From the NCBI GenBank assembly GCA_900316525.1, contig ONDF01000009.1, forward strand, positions 1 through 64,000: DNA of 64,000 bases, given 5' to 3'. A model generated the notes under the pieces. It ran no database searches. It saw only the letters and a program-made list of their open reading frames with translations, and was not told the DNA's origin. Source of the stretch: an uncultured Bacteroidales bacterium. Lineage in GTDB: Bacteria; Bacteroidota; Bacteroidia; Bacteroidales; UBA932. Position numbers and translations under genes: made by a program. Below are positions 35,357 to 43,841 of the stretch, piece after piece. Positions within the stretch are counted from its first letter, which is position 1. The number at the start of each line of letters is the position of its first letter.

Positions 35357-36852
35357 TCCTCTACGATTTCCGTCTGGTAGGTGTACAGTTCGGCATCCTT
35401 CCAGCCGTTCCAGCCGATGCCGGCCTTGTCGCGGGCGCAATGGCCCAGGAACTCCTCCGTGGTCCAGCCCGTTTCCGTGGCGACCTGCGGCAGGAAAGTC
35501 CCGTGGTACGGCCCCTTGATCATATAGATGCCGTCGCGCCCCAGCTTGAACTCGTCGATGGAATGGATCCGCTTGAGCGGGGAAAGGACGGAGACCTCGA
35601 TCTTGATTTTATGCGCCTCGCTGCGGGACAGGGCCGGGAAGCGCGGGTCGGAGAACGCGGCGCTCCGGGCCATTTCCCGGATCGTGGCGCGCAGGGTGCT
35701 GGAAGAGGTAAACCGGCCGATGCAGCCCCGCAGGCGGCCGTCCAGATGCAGCGTCACGAACACCCCGTACCCCTTCTCCTTCAGGATGCCGACGGGGGTA
35801 TCGTCAATGTCATGGTCCAGCCTGAGCGCGGAATAGATGGACGCCCGCGCGGCGGCGAGCATCGCCCGCTTCTCTTCCGCCGAAAAATGGAACAGATGGT
35901 CGTCCCCGGCGGGTTTCTCCGGCAACCGCGTGATCGCGAATGCATTGTACCCCACCACCCGGTCCTTGTCCCCATAGACGGAATCCCCGGAGTTCCGGTA
36001 CATCACATGGTCCACGGCGAAGCGGTCCCTCCCCTGCCCGTCCATCAGGGACAGCAGGACGGCGATGGCGCAGGCGCCGCAGGCGGCGGTGTCCTCGCCC
36101 ACGAAACCCCGCTTGTGGACATCCGAGAGCGCTTTCAGGAACTCGTTGAGCCCGCCCGAGACGATGGTTTCCGCCATGAAAAGATCCGACTTCTTCGCGT
36201 CCTCGTAGGACGGATAATGGGAGAAGTCCGAGCTGATGACAAAGAGGTTTTCCGGCGTGAAATACGGTTCCAGCGCCTCCGCGATCCGCTCCAGCACGCC
36301 GAGCCGCTCCGTGCTGATGACGATGGGGACGATGGGCGGCACCTCGCCCAAAGCCAGCTGCAGCAGGGGCAGCTGGACCTCCAGGCAGTGCTCCCGGTCG
36401 TGCGCGTCGCTCCGGTACGTGAACACGCCCTCCCCCGCCCGGATGAGTTCCTCGCCCACGGCCACATCGACAGGGACCTTCCCCAGCGGGGTTTCCGCCC
36501 ATGCGCAAGCGGTCTGCACGCTCGCGCCCGCGAAGGCCACGCGATGGCTCGGCCCGAGCAGGAAAACCCGCTTGTACGCGTGTCCCCGCGGGATACGGTT
36601 CAAGGCCGAGGCGGCCACCTCGCCGCTGAACACATAGCCGGCGTGCGGGACGATGACCGCCTGCGGGGCGTCGCCCCCGGCGGCGGGATGCAGCCACGGC
36701 CCCGCCATGGACTTGATTTCCCGGGCGGAGGCGGGATAGAAGGAGCCGGCGACGGCGGGCTTCCGGACTTTCTGGTTTTCGGGATAACGGAACATAGGAA
36801 CGGCTGTTAGAAGTGCTAGGAGAATCGCGATATGAAAACGGAACGGAATCAT
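35353..36852 (-). CDS. AmmeMemoRadiSam protein: Memo (B) and AMMECR1 (A) domains fused
   Basis: 499 residues from MIPFRFHIAILLALLTAVPM, a signal peptide or membrane anchor. Residues about 30-300 are the Memo domain (PAVAGSFYPASAREI, IVPHAGYVFSGEVAASAL, LLGPSHRVAFAGAS, DFSHYPSYEDAKK). Residues about 315-490 are AMMECR1 (HLDGRLRGCIGRF contains the LRGCIG signature; LPQVATETGWTTEEFL). Often these are separate genes; here they are fused and N-terminally targeted out of the cytoplasm, while the coupled radical SAM enzyme lacks a signal. The promoter is the subject of the duplication described in the findings. Confidence 0.93.
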   Translation of the reverse strand: MIPFRFHIAILLALLTAVPMFRYPENQKVRKPAVAGSFYPASAREIKSMAGPWLHPAAGGDAPQAVIVPHAGYVFSGEVAASALNRIPRGHAYKRVFLLGPSHRVAFAGASVQTACAWAETPLGKVPVDVAVGEELIRAGEGVFTYRSDAHDREHCLEVQLPLLQLALGEVPPIVPIVISTERLGVLERIAEALEPYFTPENLFVISSDFSHYPSYEDAKKSDLFMAETIVSGGLNEFLKALSDVHKRGFVGEDTAACGACAIAVLLSLMDGQGRDRFAVDHVMYRNSGDSVYGDKDRVVGYNAFAITRLPEKPAGDDHLFHFSAEEKRAMLAAARASIYSALRLDHDIDDTPVGILKEKGYGVFVTLHLDGRLRGCIGRFTSSSTLRATIREMARSAAFSDPRFPALSRSEAHKIKIEVSVLSPLKRIHSIDEFKLGRDGIYMIKGPYHGTFLPQVATETGWTTEEFLGHCARDKAGIGWNGWKDAELYTYQTEIVEE

Positions 36853-36883
36853 GTCTGGACGATGTTCAAAGTTAGGAAAATTT
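36751..36883. repeat. 133-bp direct repeat, left copy (5' end of the Memo-AMMECR1 gene and its promoter)
   Basis: Matches 45367-45499 at constant offset 8616 with only two differences (36756 C/T and 36814 T/G). It covers the first 33 or so codons of the Memo-AMMECR1 gene, its leader and its -7 box (CAAAGTTA on the plus strand, 36867-36874). Confidence 0.95.
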
Positions 36884-37109
36884 TTGCAGGGAATGACCAA
36901 GTCCCGCCGATAAATAAAGCCCTCTGTTTCATCATGTTTCTAAAATACGGTTTTTCTGTCAGACTTGCAACACCGATCCGACGGATTCCCGCCATCCACT
37001 CTCCAAAACCGAACGTTGGCTCCCTTCGTTCTGCTACAAGCTTTCATGGGCACACGAGACTTCCTACCTTACGGCCAAATAATAACCAACCCAGTCAAAC
37101 TGTACATTT
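36884..37109. other. Leader region between the left repeat and the second susC
   Basis: 226 bp without a convincing gene. A 93-codon ORF that crosses it into susC reads as noise. I do not see a clear TAnnTTTG box or a hairpin. Confidence 0.5.
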
Positions 37110-40100
37110 ATGAAAACTACCCTGAAGAAACTCGTGGTCGCCTTGCTGCTGGGCATGGTGACCATGGCAGCATCCGCCCAGCGCGGATATCAGGTGAAGG
37201 GGGTCGTGGTCGACGCCGAGGGGCCGGTAGCCGGAGCCACCGTCGTCGAACAGGGAACCTCCAACGGCGTTTCCACTGCAGCGGACGGTGCATTCACAAT
37301 CGCGGTGGGCAGCGCTGACGCCCTTGTGGAAGTGAGCTGCATCGGTTACACCACCGTCATCAGCAAGGCATCGCTCCTGCCGCAGATCGTCAACCTCACC
37401 CCGGACAACGAGTACCTGGACGAAGTCGTGGTCATCGGCTACGGCGAGGTGCGCAAGAGCGACCTCACCGGTTCGGTCGTCGCCATGAAACCCAGCGAGC
37501 TCAACCGCGTCAAGGCCAACACCCCGGAGGACCTCCTGCTGGGCAAAATCGCCGGCCTGCAGATCACGCAGGGCTCGGGATCGGCCGGTTCCACTGGCAC
37601 CATCCGCATCCGCCAGGGGGCCTCCCTGAACGCCTCCAACGAACCCCTCATCGTCATTGACGGTATGGTGGGCGAAAGCCTCCATTCCGTGAATGCCGAC
37701 GACATCGAGTCCATCAGCGTGCTCAAGGACGCGTCCTCGGCGGCCATCTACGGAGCCCGGGGTGCCAACGGCGTCATCATTGTCACCACCAAGAGCGGCC
37801 CCCAGGGCAACAAGGCCGTTGCGCCCCGCGTCGAATACCGCGGTGACTACTCCCTGAACTACGCCTACCAGAAACTAGAGGTCTATGGGGCCGATGAATT
37901 CCGGGAGGAATACATCCGCCGCGGATGGGACGCCGCCCTGCTGGGTGACGCCAACAGCGACTGGCAGAAAGCCATCACCCAGACAGCCTTCAACCACCGG
38001 CACACCGTGTCCCTCAAGGGAGCCCTCCCTCATCTCCCCTATCGCGTTTCCCTGGGCTTCCAGGACAGCAAGGGCGCTGTCAAGGGCAACAAGCAGGACA
38101 TGTTCACCGCCTCCCTCAAGCTCAATCCCGTCCTGCTGGACAAGCACCTGCTGCTGAATATCGGCCTCCGGGAGACCTACAAGCACACCCCCGAATACGG
38201 CGGTTCCATCTCCGACGCCGCCATGACGGACCCCACCCGTCCCATCTACACCGACTACGGTCCCGCCACCGTCAATGGCGTGAACTATGACAAGAAGGCC
38301 TTCGGGTTCAACATGTTCGGGGCCGATGCAACCGGCGGCAGCCCGATCTCCACGGACAACGAAGTCGCCGACGCCCTGTTCCCGGGCCTCGGATCCAGCA
38401 AGAACAACCGGGTGTCGGCCAATGTCCAGACCATCTACAAGTTTCACGGCCTCGAGGACCTGTCCGCCACCATCTCCTTCAACGGCCACTACTACACATC
38501 CAGATCCGACAACCTGGGCCGGGACAATACCCCCGCGACCTGGTCGGCCTCGATGGTGGCCCTCGGGAAGGGTGGCCAGGGGAAGCAGTCCTACAACACT
38601 TCCAGCAGCTACCACTACAACATTGATTATTACCTCAATTACAAGCATACCTTCGCCGGGAAACACGCCCTGGACCTCACCCTGGGCCACTCCTACGAAG
38701 ACGATTTCGGCAAGTCTTACCAATCGGCCTCCAGCTACAACGACGGTACCCCGGTAGAGAATTCCCTGGAATCCGAGAGCCAGTCCCAGCTGCGCCTGTC
38801 CTCCTGGTTCGGCCGCGTGAACTATGTCCTCCTGGACCGTTACATGCTCACCTTCACGGCCCGCGCCGACGCCTCTTCCCGTTTCGCGCCCGAGACCCGC
38901 TGGGGCTTCTTCCCCTCCGCGGCCATCGCCTGGAAACTGGACCGCGAGCCCTTCATCCGGAACCTGGGTTTCGTAGATGAATTCAAGCTGCGCGCCAGCT
39001 ACGGAAAGACCGGCCAGCAGGATATCGGCACCCGCTACGCCTACCAGGCCAGCTACTACATCTCCGACGAGAACCACTCCTATCTGGACGGCGGCACCTG
39101 GTATCCGGCCTACCGCCCCACCGCTTTTGACCGCACCATCCAGTGGGAGGTGACCACCACCAAGAACATCGGCCTGGACTTCGGGTTCTTCGGGAACCGC
39201 CTCAGCGGCAGCGTGGAATACTACGATCGCTGGACCGACAACCTCCTGATGAACTCGGTCATGATTCCCGCGGGCTCCAACTTCTCCAACTCCCTGGACC
39301 AGAATATCGGCCAGATGTCCTCCAAGGGTGTCGAGGTGTCGCTGAGCGTCGTCCCCGTCAATACGAAGAACGCCTACTGGATTATCGGCGCGAACTTCGC
39401 CTGGAACACCGCCCGCATCGAATCCCTCACCTCCTACGAGGATCCCGACGCATACATCACCATCGGCAATTCCAGCCGTTATATGCGCGTGCACCAGGTG
39501 GGTCACAAGCCATACACCTTCTACCTTGCGAAGCAGGTGTATGACGAGAACGGAAAACCGCTCGAGAAGTGGTACAACCCCTCTTACAACCCCGAGGATC
39601 CGGAGTCTCCCGAATTCGTGGACGACACCCCGTCCGATTCCTCGCGCTGGATGAAGGGCGAAGACCGCAGCGGCCTGGTGCCGTTCTACGGCGGCCTGAG
39701 TTCCTCGTTCCGCTACAAGAACTGGGACCTGGGACTGAACGCCCACTACGGCTTCGGCCAGTATGTTTTCTGGCAGACCATGTACGGCGGCTGCGACAAC
39801 TCCTTCTACAGCCAGTACAACAACTACCCCACCAACACGGTGAAGGGCATTGTTCCGGACTGGAAGAACGAACACTACGAATCGGACTACTGGCTCTTCA
39901 AGGGAGACTACTTCAAGATGGACAATATCGTCGCCGGCTACACCTTTGACAAGACCCGCGTCTTCCGCAGCCTGCGCCTGGCCCTGGGCCTGCAGAATGT
40001 CTTTACCATCACCAAGTACCCCGGCCTGGATCCGGAAGTGTACGGAGGCATGGATTCCTCCAGCACCCCGCGTCCGCGCATGGTCATGCTTTCCGTCAGC

Positions 40101-40112
40101 GCAGAGTTTTAA
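37110..40112 (+). CDS. SusC/RagA-family TonB-linked outer membrane transporter
   Basis: 1000 residues. Signal peptide MKTTLKKLVVALLLGMVTMA; then a carboxypeptidase-D-regulatory-like beta domain (about 25-95: KGVVVDAEGPVAGATVVE), TonB box DEVVVIGYG, the plug domain (VIDGMVGESLHSVNADDIES, AAIYGARGANGVIIVTTK) and a 22-strand barrel. Near the end GLQNVFTITKYPGLDPEVYG and a terminal Phe complete the family pattern. Imports a ligand captured by the SusD encoded 12 bp downstream. No glycosidase follows; a two-component system and a phosphatase do. Confidence 0.96.
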   Translation: MKTTLKKLVVALLLGMVTMAASAQRGYQVKGVVVDAEGPVAGATVVEQGTSNGVSTAADGAFTIAVGSADALVEVSCIGYTTVISKASLLPQIVNLTPDNEYLDEVVVIGYGEVRKSDLTGSVVAMKPSELNRVKANTPEDLLLGKIAGLQITQGSGSAGSTGTIRIRQGASLNASNEPLIVIDGMVGESLHSVNADDIESISVLKDASSAAIYGARGANGVIIVTTKSGPQGNKAVAPRVEYRGDYSLNYAYQKLEVYGADEFREEYIRRGWDAALLGDANSDWQKAITQTAFNHRHTVSLKGALPHLPYRVSLGFQDSKGAVKGNKQDMFTASLKLNPVLLDKHLLLNIGLRETYKHTPEYGGSISDAAMTDPTRPIYTDYGPATVNGVNYDKKAFGFNMFGADATGGSPISTDNEVADALFPGLGSSKNNRVSANVQTIYKFHGLEDLSATISFNGHYYTSRSDNLGRDNTPATWSASMVALGKGGQGKQSYNTSSSYHYNIDYYLNYKHTFAGKHALDLTLGHSYEDDFGKSYQSASSYNDGTPVENSLESESQSQLRLSSWFGRVNYVLLDRYMLTFTARADASSRFAPETRWGFFPSAAIAWKLDREPFIRNLGFVDEFKLRASYGKTGQQDIGTRYAYQASYYISDENHSYLDGGTWYPAYRPTAFDRTIQWEVTTTKNIGLDFGFFGNRLSGSVEYYDRWTDNLLMNSVMIPAGSNFSNSLDQNIGQMSSKGVEVSLSVVPVNTKNAYWIIGANFAWNTARIESLTSYEDPDAYITIGNSSRYMRVHQVGHKPYTFYLAKQVYDENGKPLEKWYNPSYNPEDPESPEFVDDTPSDSSRWMKGEDRSGLVPFYGGLSSSFRYKNWDLGLNAHYGFGQYVFWQTMYGGCDNSFYSQYNNYPTNTVKGIVPDWKNEHYESDYWLFKGDYFKMDNIVAGYTFDKTRVFRSLRLALGLQNVFTITKYPGLDPEVYGGMDSSSTPRPRMVMLSVSAEF

Positions 40113-40124
40113 TTGTACAGCCTT

Positions 40125-41864
40125 ATGAAAAAGATCATATATATCCTTGCGGCCCTTATCCTGGGTGCTTCCTGCGAGAAACTGGACCTGTTCCCCCAGT
40201 CCGAAGCGGCCCTCTCCGAAAATGAGGTGTTCTCCACCTACGAAGGCTATCACGGCTTTTTCCTGAAATGTTATCTGGCCATGGTGTGCGAAAGCCAGGG
40301 CAGCGGCCATGGCGGAGACGATCTCTCCGGCTGGGATGCCGGCCGTTCCACCTTCCTCCGCGCCCTGTACTGGTCGCAGGAAGCCACTTCCGATGAAATG
40401 TACAACCGTTCCGGCTCCGGTTACGGCCTGCGGAACGCCACGGCCCTGAACTGGGAACCCGGAACGCAGTTCCCCGCCTGGCTGTATTACCGCTGCTACC
40501 TGATCATCACCTACACGAACGACCTGCTGCGTCGCACCGAAGAAAGCGTCCTCAAGGAAAACGGAGTGTACGATGACTGCAAGGCCGATGTGGCATACTG
40601 GCGTGCTGAAGCGCGCTTCATCCGGGCCTATATGTACTACATCCTCATGGACAGTTTCGGTGACGTGGGCTTCGTAGACGACAGCGTTCCCAACGGGACC
40701 TATCCCGTGCAGAAGCCCCGCAGGGAGATCTACGAGTTCATCGTCTCCGAGCTGGAGGACATCCAGGACGAACTGATTCCCGCCGGACAGCGCATCTGGG
40801 GACGCGCCAACCAGGCCTCGGCCTGGTTCCTCCTGGCCCGCACCTGCCTCGGATGCCATGTGTACGCCGGTTCCAAGGATGATTATGGCAAGGCACTCAC
40901 CTACTGCAAGAAGATCCTGGAGAGCAACGCTTTCGAGCTCTCGCCCAACTACATCGAGAACTTCCTCGCAGACAACAGCTCCTCCCGGGAGATCATCTGG
41001 GGGCTCGCGACGCAGACCGACCACGTAAACGGTTCCGGAAGCACCAACTACCTGATCAAGGCCAATCTGCACGCATCCATGATCGCCGAAGGAACGGGGC
41101 TGGACTTCGGCATCACCGAACAGTGGGGCGGAAACCACTGCCTACGCCAGAAGTTCGTGGAGAAGTTCGACGAAGCCGACCGCGACTTCCACTATGACGA
41201 CAGCTGGGGCGACCGCAAGAAGGACCACCGCGCCCTCCTGTTCATGGGCCCCGAGACCGCCGGCAAGCTGGACGGTTCCAACAAGGCTCTGGTCAAAGAG
41301 CTCTACAAAGGTGACGACCCCACCGCAGCCAAAGTAGAAGGGAAAGCCCCTTACGGCGCGTTGTACACCAAGTGGAGGAACGTCACCAAAGACCGCGTGG
41401 TGAAAGCCCCGACCAAGTACTCCAACGTAGGTTTCCCCGTGATGCGCCTCGCCGACGTGTACCTGATGGCCGCAGAAGCAATCCTCAGGGCCAACAACGG
41501 CACGGCCAACGCGGAAGCCCTGGGCTATGTCAATGAAGTACGCGACCGCGCCTACTGCCATGGAAAGTACCAGCAGGCCGGCAAGAACGACACCGACGGC
41601 CGGATCAGCCAGGCCGAGCTGACCTACGCCTGGCTGCTGGATGAGCGCGCCCGCGAGCTGTGGACCGAAAACTGGCGCCGCTCCGACCTCGTTCGCTTCG
41701 GCTGCTACACGAAAGGCTACAACTGGGATTTCAAAGGTTACATGCCCAATTCCACGGGCGACTTCAACGGGAAGGACGTCGATGACAAGTACAATGTCTT
41801 CCCCATCCCGCAGGATGACGTTCGCTACAATCCCAATATCAAGCAGAACCCCGACTACGAATAA
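40125..41864 (+). CDS. SusD/RagB-family outer membrane lipoprotein
   Basis: 579 residues from MKKIIYILAALILGASC (lipidated Cys17). SusD features: ARFIRAYMYYILMDSFGDV, FPVMRLADVYLMAAEAILR, then the C-terminal LLDERARELWTENWRRSDLV, equivalent to the ERRxEFxxEGxRxxDLxR helix. It pairs with the SusC just upstream. A hairpin terminator follows at once. Confidence 0.96.
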   Translation: MKKIIYILAALILGASCEKLDLFPQSEAALSENEVFSTYEGYHGFFLKCYLAMVCESQGSGHGGDDLSGWDAGRSTFLRALYWSQEATSDEMYNRSGSGYGLRNATALNWEPGTQFPAWLYYRCYLIITYTNDLLRRTEESVLKENGVYDDCKADVAYWRAEARFIRAYMYYILMDSFGDVGFVDDSVPNGTYPVQKPRREIYEFIVSELEDIQDELIPAGQRIWGRANQASAWFLLARTCLGCHVYAGSKDDYGKALTYCKKILESNAFELSPNYIENFLADNSSSREIIWGLATQTDHVNGSGSTNYLIKANLHASMIAEGTGLDFGITEQWGGNHCLRQKFVEKFDEADRDFHYDDSWGDRKKDHRALLFMGPETAGKLDGSNKALVKELYKGDDPTAAKVEGKAPYGALYTKWRNVTKDRVVKAPTKYSNVGFPVMRLADVYLMAAEAILRANNGTANAEALGYVNEVRDRAYCHGKYQQAGKNDTDGRISQAELTYAWLLDERARELWTENWRRSDLVRFGCYTKGYNWDFKGYMPNSTGDFNGKDVDDKYNVFPIPQDDVRYNPNIKQNPDYE

Positions 41865-41869
41865 TTGCG

Positions 41870-41906
41870 AAATGCCCCGGACCCCTTTCGCATCCGGGGC
41901 ATTTTT
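41870..41906 (+). terminator. Terminator after the second susCD
   Basis: Perfect 12-bp stem AAATGCCCCGGA/TCCGGGGCATTT (41870-41881 and 41893-41904), 11-nt loop, T-rich tail. The next gene's -7 box begins only 3 bp after it. Confidence 0.85.
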
Positions 41907-41908
41907 CT

Positions 41909-41916
41909 TATTTTTG
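41909..41916 (+). promoter_or_regulatory. Promoter -7 box of the sensor kinase, 4 nt before the ATG
   Basis: TATTTTTG; the ATG is at 41921. A TTTC at 41886-41889 lies 19 bp upstream as a degenerate -33 box, inside the terminator loop. The mRNA is predicted to be leaderless. Confidence 0.6.
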
Positions 41917-41920
41917 CAGT

Positions 41921-43081
41921 ATGAGTAAGAGGGCTGATACATATTTGATTATCCTGCTGTTCGCCTTCCTGCATGCGACTGCGTCCCTGCTGGCCCTCGT
42001 CTTCAATTTCAACGTCCTCCTGATCCTGACGATGCTCACCATGCTCATGTCCGTCTTCCTGTCCATGCGGCAGCAGTCGGGGATGGTCTTCATGGTGGTG
42101 GCCCTGATCGCCATCAACTTCCTGGGTTTGTGGATCGGGCAATGGATAGGTGTCCAGGTTCGCCGCTACATCATTACGGCCACCTTCCCGCACCGGCATT
42201 ACATCGCCGGTCCGCTTTCCACTTTCCTGACGACCCTCATCGTCGGCTTCATCCAGGTCGCCTGCGCCAGGCTGGTGGACCGCATCCGGCACGGGCAACC
42301 CGCCCGTTTCCAGGACAATCCCCTGCCGCTGATCCTCGCCTTTTCGGCCGTCCTCATCGTCCGGATGGTGATGGTCCTGCATTCGTCCTCGTCCTTTTTC
42401 AAGGGGAACGCCATCCTGAACGTCACCCTCATCTTCGCCTGCAGCATGGCGGTGATCGTGTGGATGGCCTACTATGTAAACCGGGCGCGCCGCGATGTCA
42501 TCCGGGAAAAAAGCAAACGCCACAAAGCCCAGTACAGCTACGACCGGCTCAAACAGCAGATTGAGCCGCACTTCCTGTTCAACAGCCTGAACACCCTCGG
42601 GTGCATCGTCGACTCCGGGAACAAGTCGGAGGCGATGCGATTCATCCACGACCTCTCCTCCATATACCGCTATCTGTTGGAGAATGAAGACGAACCGGTC
42701 GTGTACCTGTCCGATGAAATGGACTTCGTCAAGCAGTACATCGCCCTCATGCGGAACCGATTCCCGGAAGGTCTGATCGTCAAGGTAAACGTCGCCGACG
42801 GGGACCATGCCCGCTATGTAGTTCCCTGCTCGCTCCAGTTGCTGGTGGAGAACGCCATGAAGCACAACGCCGTCTCGACCGAAAACCCCCTGGTCCTTGA
42901 AATCTCAACAGAAGACGGCTACCTGGTCGTATCCAACAACCGCAATCCCAAAATCACATCACAGCCTTCCACCGGCAACGGGCTCAAATACATCCGGAAC
43001 CGGTACCGCGACGCCGTGGGGACGGATGTGATCATTCAAGAAACACCGGAACGTTATACGGTAAAACTCCCTTTGCTCTAG
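41921..43081 (+). CDS. LytS-type membrane sensor histidine kinase
   Basis: 386 residues. Five or six membrane helices fill residues about 8-185, with no extracytoplasmic sensor domain. A short linker leads to the His_kinase (PF06580-type) domain with phospho-acceptor His217 in QQIEPHFLFNSLNTLGCI. The ATPase part includes QLLVENAMKHNAV (N box) and NGLKYIRNRYRD (G box). It should phosphorylate the LytTR regulator encoded on the very next base. Likely controls the adjacent susCD and phosphatase genes, by position only. Confidence 0.93.
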   Translation: MSKRADTYLIILLFAFLHATASLLALVFNFNVLLILTMLTMLMSVFLSMRQQSGMVFMVVALIAINFLGLWIGQWIGVQVRRYIITATFPHRHYIAGPLSTFLTTLIVGFIQVACARLVDRIRHGQPARFQDNPLPLILAFSAVLIVRMVMVLHSSSSFFKGNAILNVTLIFACSMAVIVWMAYYVNRARRDVIREKSKRHKAQYSYDRLKQQIEPHFLFNSLNTLGCIVDSGNKSEAMRFIHDLSSIYRYLLENEDEPVVYLSDEMDFVKQYIALMRNRFPEGLIVKVNVADGDHARYVVPCSLQLLVENAMKHNAVSTENPLVLEISTEDGYLVVSNNRNPKITSQPSTGNGLKYIRNRYRDAVGTDVIIQETPERYTVKLPLL

Positions 43082-43840
43082 ATGAATGCGCTAATCATAG
43101 AAGACGAAAAGCCGGCCCGGGAGGTACTCCTCCGCGCGCTGAAGAGGACCTGCCCGGACGTCCAGGTTATCGCCGCCGTGGGGTCGGTACGGGAAAGCGT
43201 ATCTTGGCTGGAAACTCCCGGCCATGAGGTGGACCTCATCTTCATGGACGTGGAACTGGAAGACGGCAGCAGTTTCGAAATCTTCCGCCAGACGAAGGTG
43301 ACGGCCAAGGTCATCATGACCACGGCCTTTGACAAATATGCCCTGAAGGCTTTCGAGGCCGGCAGCGTAGACTATCTTCTCAAGCCCTACGAAGACCAGG
43401 CTCTCGTCCGGGCTGTCAGCCGCTGCCGGGCGTCTTCCCAGGAGATGAACCTCGCCTCCATCCGCATGGCCATGCGCATCCTCGCCAAGAGCCAGTCAAA
43501 CCAGTACCGGAAACGGGTCATCGTGCGCCTGGGCCGCCAGATCATCCCCGTCACAATCAGCGAGATCGCCTATTTCTTTGCTGAAGGAAAGACGCACTAC
43601 ATCGTCATGGACAGTGGCTCCCGCTACATATTCGACGAGCCCATCGAAGAGTTGATGGCCGAACTGGACGAAGACCTGTTCTTCCGTATTTCCCGCAATT
43701 ATTACATTTCCTTTCACAGCATCCGGGGAATCGAGAAACGTCCGGACGGGAGGCTGGACATCCAGGTCGAGCCTTCCACCGGAGAGCCCCTCCAGGTATC
43801 CCGCCAGCGCGTGAAAGCCTTTTTAGATTGGATAGCATAA
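43082..43840 (+). CDS. LytTR-family response regulator
   Basis: 252 residues. Receiver domain at 1-120: MNALIIEDEKPARE, phospho-acceptor Asp56 in LIFMDVELEDGSSF, the Thr in MTTAFDKYALKAFE and Lys in YLLKPYE. LytTR DNA-binding domain about 150-252: IAYFFAEGKTHYIVM, FFRISRNYYISFHSIRGI, QVSRQRVKAFLDWI. The start codon directly follows the kinase stop (TAGATG). Binds DNA by its beta-rich LytTR domain; target sites not identified here. Confidence 0.95.
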   Translation: MNALIIEDEKPAREVLLRALKRTCPDVQVIAAVGSVRESVSWLETPGHEVDLIFMDVELEDGSSFEIFRQTKVTAKVIMTTAFDKYALKAFEAGSVDYLLKPYEDQALVRAVSRCRASSQEMNLASIRMAMRILAKSQSNQYRKRVIVRLGRQIIPVTISEIAYFFAEGKTHYIVMDSGSRYIFDEPIEELMAELDEDLFFRISRNYYISFHSIRGIEKRPDGRLDIQVEPSTGEPLQVSRQRVKAFLDWIA

Positions 43841-43841
43841 C

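Noticed and set aside
36832..37113. 93-codon plus-strand ORF before the second susC
   Set aside because: Overlaps the 133-bp repeat and the susC leader, no conserved look; it merely crosses a non-coding leader.
37875..41138. 1087-codon open frame antisense to the second susC/susD
   Set aside because: Long antisense frame due to high GC at third positions; it spans two unrelated genes and their junction.
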